Shown here: positions 1 to 12,897 of the stretch, in pieces | How positions within the stretch are numbered: the first letter of the stretch is position 1 | How the letters are laid out: the number at the start of each line of letters is the position of its first letter | From: Branchinecta lynchi | Taxonomy: Eukaryota > Arthropoda > Branchiopoda > Anostraca > Branchinectidae | Direction of reading: 5' to 3' | Length of the DNA: 64,000 nucleotides | Assembly (NCBI GenBank): GCA_023053575.1 | Contig: JAKZAP010000115.1 | Location: 62,001 to 126,000 of the forward strand | Made by a program: the position numbers and the translations under genes | Notes under the pieces: generated by a model | Database searches by the model: none | Seen by the model: the letters and a program-made list of their open reading frames with translations, nothing else | Told to the model about the DNA's origin: nothing

Positions 1-1614
1 GGTTTTCCCACAAGGTTTGTTTTCCCACTGTGTTGGTTTTCCCAAAAGGTTCGCTTTCCCGCAAGGTTGGTTTTCCCACAAGGTTTGTTTCCCCACAAGG
101 TTTGTTTTCCCACAAGGTTTGTTTTCCCACAAGGTTGGTTTTCACGAAAGGTTTGTTTCCCAACAAGGTTGTTTTTCCCACAAGGTTGGTTTTCCCGCAG
201 GGTTTGTTTTCCCACAAGGTTAGTTTTCTCACAAGGTTTGTTTTCCCACGGTGTTGGTTTTCCCAAGAGGTTCGCTTTCCCGCAAGGTTCGCTTTCCCGC
301 AAGGTTGGTTTTCCCACAAGGTTTGTTTTCTCACAAGGTTAGTTTTCGCACTAGGTTTGTTTCCCCACAAGGTTTGTTTTCTCACAAGGTTTGTTTTCCC
401 ACAAGGTTTGTTTTCCCACAAGGTTTGTTTTGCCACAAGGTTGGTTTTCCAGAAAGGTTTGTTTCCCCACAAGGTTGGTTTTCCCACAAGGTTTGTTTTC
501 CCGCAGGGTTTGTTTTCCCACAAGGTTAGTTTTCCCACAAGGTTTGTTTCCCCACAAGGTTTGTTTCCCCACAAGGTTTGTTTTCCCACAAGACTTGTTT
601 TCTCACAAGGTTTGTTTTCCCACTGTGTTGGTTTTCCCAAAAGGTTCGCTTTCCCGCAAGGTTGGTTTCCCACAAGGTTGGTTTTCCCGCAGGGTTTGTT
701 TCCCCATAAGGTTGGTTTTCCCACAAGGTTTGTTTTCTCACAAGGTTTGTTTTCCCACAAGGTTTGTTTTGCCACAAGGTTGGTTTTTCAGAAAGGTTTG
801 TTTCCCCACAAGGTCTGATTTAACACAATGTTTGTTTTCCCACAAGGTTGGTTTTCCCGAAAGGTCTGTTTCCCCACAAGGTTGGTTTTCCCACAAGGTT
901 GGTTTTCCCGCAGGGTTTGTTTTCCCACAAGGTTAGTTTTCCCGCAAGGTATGTTTTCCCACAAGGTTGGTTTTCCCGAAAGGTTTGTTTCCCCACAAGG
1001 TTGGTTTTCCCACAAGGTTGGTTTTCCCGCAGGGTTTGTTTTCCCACAAGGTTAGTTTTCCCGCAAGGTTTTTTTTCCCACAAGGTTTGTTTTCCCACAA
1101 GGTTTGTTTTCCCACTGTGTTGGTTTTCCCAAAAGGTTGGTTTTCCCCGCAGGGTTGCTTTTCCCACTAGGTTGTTTTTCCCACTAGGTTGGTTTTCCCG
1201 CAGGGTTTGTTTTCCCACAAGGTTAGTTTTCCCGCAAGGTTTGTTTCCCCACAAGGTTTGTTTTCCCACAAGGTTTGTTTTCCCACTGTGTTGGTTTTCC
1301 CAAAAGGTTCGCTTTCCCACAAGGTTGGTTTTCCCACAAGGTTGGTTTTCCGACAAGGTTGGTTTTCCCGCAGGGTTGCTTTCCCCATAAGGATGGTTTT
1401 CCCACAAGGTTTGTTTTCTCACAAGGTTTGTTTTCCCACTAGGTTGTTTTTCCCACTAGGTTGGTTTTCCCACAAGGTTTGTTTTCCCACAAGCTTTGTT
1501 TTCCCTCAAGGTTGTTTTTCCCACTAGGTTGGTTTTCCCACAAGGTTTGTTTTCCCACAAGCTTTGTTTTCCCCCAATGTTGGTTTTCCCGCAAGGTTGG
1601 TTTAACCACAAGGT

Positions 1615-3006
1615 TTGTTTTCCCACTGTGTTGGTTTTCCCAAAAGGTTCGCTTTCCCGCAAGGTTGGTTTTCCCACAAGGTTTGTTTCCCCACAAGGTT
1701 TGTTTTCCCACAAGGTTTGTTTTCCCACTGTGTTGGTTTTCGTAAAAGGTTCGCTTTCCCAAAAGGTTGGTTTTCCCACAAGGTTGGTTTTCCCACAAGG
1801 TTGGTTTTCCCGCAGGGTTGCTTTTCCCATAAGGTTGGTTTTCCCACAAGGTTTGTTTTCTCACAAGGTTTGTTTTCCCACTAGGTTGTTTTTCCCACTA
1901 GGTTGGTTTTCCAACAAGGTTTGTTTTCCCACAAGCTTTGTTTTCCCCCAAGGTTGGTTTTCCCGCAAGGTTGGTTTTCCCACAAGGTTTCTTTTTCCAC
2001 TGTGTTGGTTTTCCCAAAAGGTTCGCTTTCCCTCAAGGTTGGTTTTCCCCCAAGGTTTGTTTCCCCACAAGGTTTGTTTTCTCACAAGGTTTGTTTTCCC
2101 ACAAGGTTTGTTTTCCCACAAGGTTTCTTTTCCCACAAGGTTTGTTTTCCCACAAGGTTCGTTTTCCCGAAAGGTTTGTTTCTCCACAAGGTTGATTTTC
2201 CCACAAGGTTGGTTTTCCCGCAGGGTTTGTTTTCCCACAAGGTTAGTTTTCCCGCAAGGTTTGTTTTCCCACAAGGTTAGTTTTCCCACAAAGTTTGTTT
2301 CCCCACAAGGTTTGTTTCCCCACAAGGTTTGTTTTCCCACAAGGATTTTTTTCTCACAAGGTTGGTTTTCCCGAAAGGTTTGTTTCCCCACAAGGTTGGT
2401 TTTCCCACAAGGTTGGTTTTCCCACAAGGTTGGTTTTCCCGCAGGGTTTGTTTTCCCACAAGGTTTGTTTTCTCACAAGGTTTGTTTTCCCACTAGGTTG
2501 TTTTTCCCAATAGGTTGGTTTTCCCACAAGGTTGGTTTTCCGACAAGGTTTGTTTTCTCACAAGGTTTGTTTTCCCACTAGGTTGTTTTTCCCACAAGGT
2601 TTGTTTTCCCACAAGCTTTGTTTTCCCCCAAGGTTGTTTTTCCCACTAGGTTGGTTTTCCCACAAGGTTTGTTTTCCCACAAGCTTTGTTTTCCCCCAAT
2701 GTTGGTTTTCCCGCAAGGTTGGTTTAACCACAAGGTTTGTTTTCCCACTGTGTTGGTTTTCCCAAAAGGTTCGCTTTCCCGCAAGGTTGGTTTTCCCACA
2801 AGGTTTGTTTCCCCACAAGGTTTGTTTTCCCACAAGGTTTGTTTTCCCACTGTGTTGGTTTTCCCAAAAGGTTCGCTTTCCCAAAAGGTTGGTTTTCCCA
2901 CAAGGTTGGTTTTCCCACAAGGTTGGTTTTCCCGCAGGGTTGCTTTTCCCATAAGGTTGGTTTTCCCACAAGGTTTGTTTTCTCACAAGGTTTGTTTTCC
3001 CACTAG
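1615..3006. repeat. Higher-order duplication inside the 17-bp array (1122-bp offset)
   Basis: The variant order at 1615-1884 is repeated at 2737-3006 almost without change. The offset of 1122 bp is exactly 66 units of 17 bp. The shared landmarks are two CACTGTGTTGG units and a CAGGGTTGCTTTTCCC unit. The array therefore also grew by block duplication, as expected from unequal exchange. Confidence 0.7.
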
Positions 3007-6000
3007 GTTTGTTTCCCCACAAGGTTTGTTTTCTCACAAGGTTTGTTTTCCCACAAGGTTTGTTTTCCCACAAGGTTTGTTTTCCCACAAGGTTTGTTTT
3101 CCCACAAGGTTGGTTTTCCAGAAAGGTTTGTTTCCCCACAAGGTTGGTTTTCCCACAAGGTTGGTTTTCCCGCAGGGTTTGTTATCCCACAAGCTTTGTT
3201 TTCCCCCAAGGTTGGTTTTCCCGCAAGGTTGGTTTACCCACAAGGTTTGTTTTCCCACTGTGTTGGTTTTCCCAAAAGGTTCTCTTTCCCAAAAGGTTCG
3301 CTTTCCCGCAAGGTTGGTTTTCCCACAAGGTTTGTTTCCCCACAAGGTTTGTTTTCCCACAAGGTTTGTTTTCCCACAAGGTTGGTTTTCCCGAAAGGTG
3401 TGTTTCCCCACAAGGTTGGTTTTCCCACAAGGTTGGTTTTCCCGCAGGGTTTGTTTTCCCACAAGGTTAGTTTTCCCTTAAGGTTTGTTTCCCCACAAGG
3501 TTTGTTTTCCCACAAGGTTTGTTTTCCCACAAGGTTGGTTTTCCCAAAAGGTTTGTTTCCCCACAAGGTTGGTTTTCCCACAAGGTTGGTTTTCCCGCAG
3601 GGTTTGTTTTCCCACAAGGTTAGTTTTCGCGCAAGTTCTGTTTCCCCACAAGGTTTGTTTTCCCACAAGGTTTGTTTTCCCACTGTGTTGGTTTTCCCAA
3701 AAGGTTCGCTTTCCCGCAAGGTTGGTTTTCCCACAAGGCTTGTTTCCCCACAAGGTTTGTTTTCCCACAGGGTTGGTTTTCCCACAAGGTTGGTTTTCCC
3801 ACAAGGTTGGTTTTCCCGCAGGGTTTGTTTTCCCATAAGGTTGGTTTTCCCACAAGGTTTGTTTTCTCACAAGGTTTGTTTTCCCACTAGGTTTGTTTCC
3901 CCACAAGGTTTGTTTTCTCACAAGGTTCGCTTTCCCGCAAGGTTGGTTTTCCCACAAGGTTTGTTTTCTCACAAGGTTTGTTTTCCCAATAGGTTTGTTT
4001 CCCCACAAGGTTTGTTTTCTCACAAGGTTTGTTTTCCCACAAGGTCTGTTTTCCCACAAGGTTTGTTTTCCCACAAGGTTTGTTTTGCCACAAGGTTGGT
4101 TTTTCAGAAAGGTTTGTTTCCCCACAAGGTTGGTTTTCCCACAAGGTTTGTTTTCCCGCAGGGTTTGTTTTCCCACAAGGTTAGTTTTCCCGCAAGGTTT
4201 GTTTTCCCACAAGGTTAGTTTTCCCACAAGGTTTGTTTCCCCACAAGGTTTGATTCCCCACAAGGTTTGTTTTCCCACAAGGATTGCTTTCTCACAAGGT
4301 TTGTTTTCCCACTGTGTTGGTTTTCCCAAAAGGTTGGTTTTCCCCAAAGGTTTGTTTCCCCACAAAGTTGGTTTTCCCACAAGGTTGGTTTTCCCGCAGG
4401 GTTTGTTTTCCCACAAGGTTAGTTTTCCCGCAAGTTCTGTTTCCCCACAAGGTTTGTTTTCCCACAAGGTTTGTTTTCCCACTGTGTTGGTTTTCCCAAA
4501 AGGTTCGCTTTCCCGCAAGGTTGGTTTTCCCGCAAGGTTTGTTTCCCCACAAGGTTTGTTTTCCCACAAGGTTGGTTTTCCCACAAGGTTGGTTTTCCCA
4601 CAAGGTTGGTTTACCCACAAGGTTTTTTTTCCCACTGTGTTGGTTTTCCCAAAAGGTTCTCTTTCCCAAAAGGTTCGCTTTCCCGCAAGGTTGGTTTTCC
4701 CACAAGGTTTGTTTCCCCACAAGGTTTGTTTTCCCACAAGGTTTGTTTTCCCACAAGGTTGGTTTTCCCGAAAGGTGTGTTTCCCCACAAGGTTGGTTTT
4801 CCCACAAGGTTGGTTTTCCCGCAGGGTTTGTTTTCCCACAAGGTTAGTTTTCCCTTAAGGTTTGTTTCCCCACAAGGTTTGTTTTCCCACAAGGTTTGTT
4901 TTCCCACAAGGTTGGTTTTCCCAAAAGGTTTGTTTCCCCACAAGGTTGGTTTTCCCACAAGGTTGGTTTTCCCGCAGGGTTTGTTTTCCCACAGGTTAGT
5001 TTTCCCGCAAGTTCTGTTTCCCCACAAGGTTTGTTTTCCCACAAGGTTTGTTTTAACACTGTGTTGGTTTTCCCAAAAGGTTCGCTTTCCCGCAAGGTTG
5101 GTTTTCCCACAAGGCTTGTTTCCCCACAAGGTTTGTTTTCCCACAAGGTTGGTTTTCCCACAAGGTTGGTTTTCCCACAAGGTTGGTTTTCCCGCAGGGT
5201 TTGTTTTCCCATAAGGTTGGTTTTCCCACAAGGTTTGTTTTCTCACAAGGTTTGTTTTCCCACTAGGTTTGTTTCCCCACAAGGTTTGTTTTCTCACAAG
5301 GTTCGCTTTCCCGCAAGGTTGGTTTTCCCACAAGGTTTGTTTTCTCACAAGGTTTGTTTTCCCAATAGGTTTGTTTCCCCACAAGGTTTGTTTTCTCACA
5401 AGGTTTGTTTTCCCACAAGGTTTGTTTTCCCACAAGGTTTGTTTTCCCACAAGGTTTGTTTTGCCACAAGGTTGGTTTTTCAGAAAGGTTTGTTTCCCCA
5501 CAAGGTTGGTTTTCCCACAAGGTTTGTTTTCCCGCAGGGTTTGTTTTCCCACAAGGTTAGTTTTCCGGCAAGGTTTGTTTTCCCACAAGGTTAGTTTTCC
5601 CACAAGGTTTGTTTCCCCACAAGGTTTGTTTCCCCACAAGGTTTGTTTTCCCACAAGGATTGTTTTCTCACAAGGTTTGTTTTCCCACTGTGTTGGTTTT
5701 CCCAAAAGGTTGGTTTTTCCCAAAGGTTTGTTTCCCCACAAGGTTGGTTTTCCCACAAGGTTGGTTTTCCCGCAGGGTTTGTTTTCCCACAAGGTTAGTT
5801 TTCCCGCAAGTTCTGTTTCCCCACAAGGTTTGTTTTCCCACAAGGTTTGTTTTCCCACTGTGTTGGTTTTCCCAAAAGGTTCGCTTTCCCGCAAGGTTGG
5901 TTTTCCCGCAAGGTTTGTTTCCCCACAAGGTTTGTTTTCCCACAAGGTTGGTTTTCCCACAAGGTTGGTTTTCCCACAAGGTTGGTTTTCCCGCAGGGTT

Positions 6001-9000
6001 TGTTTTCCCACAAGGTTAGTTTTCCCGCAAGGTTTGTTTCCCCACAAGGTCTGTTTTCCCACAAGGATTGTTTTCTCACAAGGTTTGTTTTCCCACTAGG
6101 TTTGTTTCCCCACAAGGTTTGTTTTCCCACAAGGTTTGTTTTCCCCCAAGGTTGGTTTTCCCGCAAGGTTGGTTTTCCCACAAGGTTTGTTTTCCCACTG
6201 TGTTGGTTTTCCCAAAAGGTTCGCTTTCCCGCAAGGTTGGTTTTCCCACAAGGTTTGTTTCCCCACAAGGTTTGTTTTCCCACAAGGTTTGTTTTCCCAC
6301 AAGGTTGGTTTTCCCGAAAGGTTTGTTTCCCCACAAGGTTGGTTTTCCCACAAGGTTGGTTTTCCCGCAGGGTTTGTTTTCCCACAAGGTTAGTTTTCCC
6401 GCAAGGTTTGTTTCCCCACAAGGTTTGTTTTCCCACAAGGATTGTTTTCTTACAAGGTTTGTTTTCCCACTAGGTTTGTTTCCCCACAAGGTCTGTTTTT
6501 CCACAAGGTTTGTTTTCCCCCAAGGTTGGTTTTCCCGCAAGGTTGGTTTTCCCACAAGGTTTGTTTTCCAACTGTGTTGGTTTTCCCAAAAGGTTCGCTT
6601 TCCCACAAGGTTCGTTTTCCCACAAGGTTGATTTTCCCACAAGGTTGGTTTTCCCGCAGGGTTGCTTTCCCCATAAGGTTGGTTTTCCCACAAGGTTTGT
6701 TTTCTCACAAGGTTTGTTTTCCCACTAGGTTGTTTTTCCCACTAGGTTGGTTTTCCCACAAGGTTTGTTTTCCCACAAGCTTTGTTTTCCCCCAAGGTTG
6801 GTTTTCCCGCAAGGTTGGTTTTCCCACAAGGTTTGTTTTCCCAGTGTGTTGGTTTTCCCAAAAGGTTCGCTTTCCCGCAAGGCTGGTTTTCCCACAAGGT
6901 TTGTTTCCCCACAATGTTTGTTTTCTCACAAGGTTTGTTTTCCCACAAGGTTGGTTTTCCCGAAAGGTTTGTTTCCCCACAAGGTTGGTTTTCCACAAGG
7001 CTGGTTTTCCCGCAGGGTTTGTTTTCCCACAAGGTTAGTTTTCCCTTAAGGTTTGTTTCCCCACAAGGTTTGTTTTCCCACAAGGTTTGTTTTCCCACAA
7101 GGTTGGTTTTCCCAAAAGGTTTGTTTCCCCACAAGGTTGGTTTTCCCACAAGGTTGGTTTTCCCGCAGGGTTTGTTTTCCCACAAGGTTAGTTTTCCCGC
7201 AAGTTCTGTTTCCCCACAAGGTTTGTTTTCCCACAAGGTTTGTTTTCCCACTGTGTTGGTTTTCCCAAAAGGTTCGCTTTCCCGCAAGGTTGGTTTTCCC
7301 ACAAGGCTTGTTTCCCCACAAGGTTTGTTTTCCCACAAGGTTGGTTTTCCCACAAGGTTGGTTTTCCCACATGGTTGGTTTTCCCGCAGGGTTTGTTTTC
7401 CCACAAGGTTAGTTTTCCCGCAAGGTTTGTTTCCCCACAAGGTTTGTTTTCCCACAAGGATTGTTTTCTCACAAGGTTTGTTTTCCCACTAGGTTTGTTT
7501 CCCCACAAGGTTTGTTTTCCCACAAGGTTTGTTTTCCCCCAAGGTTGGTTTTGCCACAAGGTTGGTTTTCCCACAAGGTTTGTTTTCCCACTGTGTTGGT
7601 TTTCCCAAAAGGTTCGCTTTCCCGCAAGGTTGGTTTTCCCACAAGGTTTGTTTCCCCATAAGGTTTGTTTTCCCACAAGGTTTGTTTTCCCACAAGGTTG
7701 GTTTTCACGAAAGGTTTGTTTCCCAACAAGGTTGTTTTTCCCACAAGGTTGGTTTTCCCGCAGGGTTTGTTTTCCCACAAGGTTAGTTTTCCCGCAAGGT
7801 TTGTTTCCCCACAAGGTTTGTTTTCCCACAAGGATTGTTTTCTCACAAGGTTTGTTTTCCCACTAGGTTTGTTTCCCCACAAGGTTTGTTTTCCCACAAG
7901 GTTTGTTTTCCCCGAAGGTTGGTTTTCCCGCAAGGTTGGTTTTCCCACAAGGTTTGTTTCCCACTGTGTTGGTTTTCCCAAAAGGTTCGCTTTCCCACAA
8001 GGTTCGTTTTCCCACAAGGTTGGTTTTCCCACAAGGTTGGTTTTCCCGCAGGGTTGCTTTCCCCATAAGGTTGGTTTTCCCACAAGGTTTGTTTTCTCAC
8101 AAGGTTTGTTTTCCCACTAGGTTGTTTTTCCCACTAGGTTGGTTTTCCCACAAGGTTTGTTTTCCCACAAGCTTTGTTTTCCCCCAAGGTTGGTTTTCCC
8201 GCAAGGTTGGTTTTCCCACAAGGTTTGTTTTCCCAGTGTGTTGGTTTTCCCAAAAGGTTCGCTTTCCCGCAAGGCTGGTTTTCCCACAAGGTTTGTTTCC
8301 CCACAATGTTTGTTTTCTCACAAGGTTTGTTTTCCCACAATGTTGGTATCTCCGAAAGGTTTGTTTCCCCACAAGGTTGGTTTTCCCACAAGGCTGGTTT
8401 TCCCGCAGGGTTTGTTTTCCCACAAGGTTAGTTTTCCCGCAAGGTTTGTTTTCCCACAAGGTTAGTTTTCCCACAAGGTTTGTTTCCCCACAAGGTTTGT
8501 TTCCCCACAAGGTTTGTTTTCCCACAAGGATTGTTTTCTCACTAGGTTTGTTTTCCCACTGTGTTGGTTTTCCCAAGAGGTTCGCTTTCCCGCAAGGTTC
8601 GCTTTCCCGCAAGGTTGGTTTTCCCACAAGGTTTGTTTTCTCAAAAGGTTTGTTTTCCCAATAGGTTTGTTTCCCCACAAGGTTTGTTTTCTCACAAGGT
8701 TTGTTTTCCCACAAGGTTTGTTTTCCCCCAAGGTTTGTTTTCCCACAAGGTTTGTTTTGCCACAAGGTTGGTTTTCCAGAAACGTTTGTTGCCCCACAAG
8801 GTTGGTTTTCCCACAAGGTTTGTTTTCCCGCAGGGTTTGTTTTCCCACAAGGTTAGTTTTCCCGCAAGGTTTGTTTTCCCACAAGGTTAGTTTTCCCACA
8901 AGGTTTGTTTCCCCACAAGGTTTGTTTCCCCACAATGTTTGTTTTCCCACAAGGATTGTTTTCTCACAAGGTTTGTTTTCCCACTGTGTTGGTTTTCCCA

Positions 9001-12000
9001 AAAGGTTTGTTTCCCCACAAGGTTGGTATTCCCACAAGGTTGGTTTTCCCGCAGGGTTTGTTTTCCCACAAGGTTAGTTTTCCCGCAAGTTCTGTTTCCC
9101 CACAAGGTTTGTTTTCCCACAAGGTTTGTTTTCCCACTGTGTTGGTTTTCCCAAAAGGTTCGCTTTCCCGCAAGGTTGGTTTTCCCACAAGGTTTGTTTC
9201 CCCACAAGGTTTGTTTTCCCACAAGGTTGGTTTTCCCACAAGGTTGGTTTTCCCACAAGGTTTGTTTTCCCGCAGGGTTTGTTTTCCCACAAGGTTAGTT
9301 TTCCCGCAAGGTTTGTTTCCCCACAAGGTCTGTTTTCCCACAAGGATTGTTTTCTCACAAGGTTTGTTTTCCCACTAGGTTTGTTTCCCCACAAGGTCTG
9401 TTTTCCCACAAGGTTTGTTTTCCCCCAAGGTTGGTTTTCCCGCAAGGTTGGTTTTCCCACAAGGTTTGTTTTCCCACTGTGTTGGTTTTCCCAAAAGGTT
9501 CGCTTTCCCACAAGGTTCGTTTTCCCACAAGGTTGGTTTTCCCACAAGGTTGGTTTTCCCGCAGGGTTGCTTTCCCCATAAGGTTTGTTTTCCCACAAGG
9601 ATTGTTTTCTCACAAGGTTTGTTTTCCCACTGTGTTGGTTTTCCCAAAAGGTTTGTTTCCCCACAAGGTTGGTTTTCCCACAAGGTTTGTTTCCCCACAA
9701 GGTTTGTTTTCCCACAAGGTTTGTTTTCCCCCAAGGTTGGTTTTCCCACAAGGTTTGTTTTCCCACTGTGTTGGTTTTCCCAAAAGGTTCGCTTTCCCGC
9801 AAGGTTGGTTTTCCCACAAGGTTTGTTCCCCACAAGGTTTGTTTTCCCACAAGGTTTGTTTTCCCACAAGGTTGGTTTTCCCGAAAGGTTTGTTTCCCCA
9901 CAAGGTTGGTTTTCCCACAAGGATTGTTTTCTCACAAGGTTTGTTTTCCCACTAGGTTTGTTTCCCCACAAGGTCTGTTTTCCCACAAGGTTTGTTTTCC
10001 CCCAAGGTTGGTTTTCCCGCAAGGTTGGTTTTCCCACAAGGTTTGTTTTCCCACTGTGTTGGTTTTCCCAAAAGGTTCGCTTTCCCACAAGGTTCGTTTT
10101 CCCACAAGGTTGGTTTTCCCACAAGGTTGGTTTTCCCGCAGGGTTGCTTTCCCCATAAGGTTGGTTTTCCCACAAGGTTTGTTTTCTCACAAGGTTTGTT
10201 TTCCCACTAGGTTGTTTTTCCCACTAGGTTGGTTTTCCCACAAGGTTTGTTTTCCCACAAGCTTTGTTTTCCCCCAAGGTTGGTTTTCCCGCAAGGTTGG
10301 TTTTCCCACAAGGTTTGTTTTCCCAGTGTGTTGGTTTTCCCAAAAGGTTCGCTTTCCCGCAAGGCTGGTTTTCCCACAAGGTTTGTTTCCCCACAATGTT
10401 TGTTTTCTCACAAGGTTTGTTTTCCCACAAGGTTGGTTTTCCCGAAAGGTTTGTTTCCCCACAAGGTTGGTTTTCCCACAAGGCTGGTTTTCCCGCAGGG
10501 TTTGTTTTCCCACAAGGTTAGTTTTTCCGCAAGGTTTGTTTTCCAACAAGGTTAGTTTTCCCACAAGGTTTGTTTCCCCACAAGGTTTGTTTCCCCACAA
10601 GGTTTGTTTTCCCACAAGGATTGTTTTCTCACAAGGTTTGTTTTCCCACTGTGTTGGTTTTCCCAAGAGGTTCGCTTTCCCACAAGGTTCGCTTTCCCGC
10701 AAGGTTGGTTTTCCCAAAAGGTTTGTTTTCTCACAAGGTTTGTTTTCCCAATAGGTTTGTTTCCCCACAAGGTTTGTTTTCTCACAAGGTTTGTTTTCCC
10801 ACAAGGTTTGTTTTCCCACAAGGTTTGTTTTCCCACAAGGTTTGTTTTGCCACAAGGTTGGTTTTCCAGAAAGGTTTGTTTCCCCACAAGGTTGGTTTTC
10901 CCACAAGGTTTGTTTTCCCGCAGGGTTTGTTTTCCCACAAGGTTAGTTTTCCCGCAAGGTTTGTTTTCCCACAAGGTTAGTTTTCCCACAAGGTTTGTTT
11001 CCCCACAAGGTTTGTTTCCCCACAAGGTTTGTTTTCCCACAAGGATTGTTTTCTCACAAGGTTTGTTTTCCCACTGTGTTGGTTTTCCCAAAAGGTTCGC
11101 TTTCCCGAAAGGTTGGTTTTCCCACAAGGTTGGTTTTCCCGCAGGGTTTGTTTCCCCATAAGGTTCGTTTTCCAACAAGGTTTGTTTTCTCACAAGGTTT
11201 GTTTTCCCACTAGGTTGGTTTTCCCACAAGGTTTGTTTTCCCACAAGGTTTGTTTACACACAAGGTTTGTTTTCCCCCAAGGTTGGTTTTCCCGCAAGGT
11301 TGGTTTTCCCATAAGGTTGGTTTTCCCACAAGGTTGGTTTTCCCGCAAGGTTAGTTTTCCCACAAGGTCTGATTTAACACAATGTTTGTTTTCCCACAAG
11401 GTTTGTTTCCCCACAAGGTTTGTTTTCCCAAAAGGTTTGTTTTCTCACAAGGTTTGTTTTCCCACTGTTTTGGTTTTTCCATAAGGTTGTCTTTCCCAGA
11501 AGGTTTGTTTTCCCACAAGGTTTGTTTTCCCTCAAGATTTGTTTTTCCTCTAGGTTGGTTTTCCCACAAGGTTGGTTTTCCCACAACGTTAGTTTTCTCA
11601 CAAGGTTGGTTTTCCCACAGGGTTTGTTTCCCCATAAGGTTTGTTTTCCCACAAGGTTTGTTTTCCCACAAGATTTGTTTTCCCACAAGGTTGGTTTTCC
11701 CGCAGGGTTTGTTTTCCCACAAGGTTAGTTTTCCCGAAAGGTTTGTTTCCCCACAAGGTTGGTTTTCATGCAGGGTTTGTTTCCCCATAAGGTTGGTTTT
11801 CCCACAAGGTTTGTTTTCTCACAAGGTTTGTTTTCCCACTAGGTTTTTTTCCCACTAGGTCGGTTTTCCCACAAGGTTTGTTTTCCCACAAGCTTTGTTT
11901 TCCCCCAAGGTTGGTTTTCCCGCAATGTTGGTTTTCCCACAAGGTTTGTTTCCCCACAAGGTTTGTTTTCCCAAAAGGTTTGTTTTCTCACAAGGTTTGT

Positions 12001-12897
12001 TTTCCCACTGTTTTGGTTTTCCCATAAGGTTGTCTTTCCCAGAAGGTTTGTTTTCCCACAAGGTTTGTTTTCCCTCAAGATTTGTTTTTCCTCTAGGTTG
12101 GTTTTCCCACAAGGTTGGTTTTCCCACAACGGTAGTTTTCTCACAAGGTTGGTTTTCCCACAGGGTTTGTTTCCCCATAAGGTTTGTTTTCCCACAAGGT
12201 TTGTTTTCCCACAAGATTTGTTTTCCCACAAGGTTGGTTTTCCCGCAGGGTTTGTTTTCCCACAAGGTTAGTTTTCCCGAAAGGTTTGTTTCCCCACAAG
12301 GTTGGTTTTCCCACAAGGTTGGTTTTCATGCAGAGTTTGTTTTCCCACAAGGTTAATTTTCCCGCAAGGTTTGTTTCCCCACAAGGTTTGTTTTCCCACA
12401 AGGATTGTTTTCTCACAAGGTTTGTTTTCCCACTAGGTTTGTTTCCCCACAAGTTTTGTTTCCCCACAAGGTTTGTTTTCCCACAAGGATTGTTTTCTCA
12501 CAAGGTTTGTTTTCCCACTGTGTTGGTTTTCCCAAGAGGTTCGCTTTCCCGCAAGGTTCGCTTTCCCGCAAGGTTGGTTTTCACACAAGGTTTGTTTTCT
12601 CACAAGGTTTGTTTTCCCAATAGGTTTGTTTCCCCACAAGGTTTGTTTTCTCACAAGGTTTGTTTTCCCACAAGGTTTGTTTTCCCACAAGGTTTGTTTT
12701 CCCACAAGGTTTGTTTTGCCACAAGGTTGGTTTTCCAGAAAGGTTTGTTTCCCCACAAGGTTGGTTTTCCCACAAGGTTTGTTTTCCCGCAGGGTTTGTT
12801 TTCCCACAAGGTTAGTTTTCCCGCAAGGTTTGTTTTCCCACAAGGTTAGTTTTCCCACAAGGTTTGTTTCCCCACAAGGTTTGTTTCCCCACAAGGT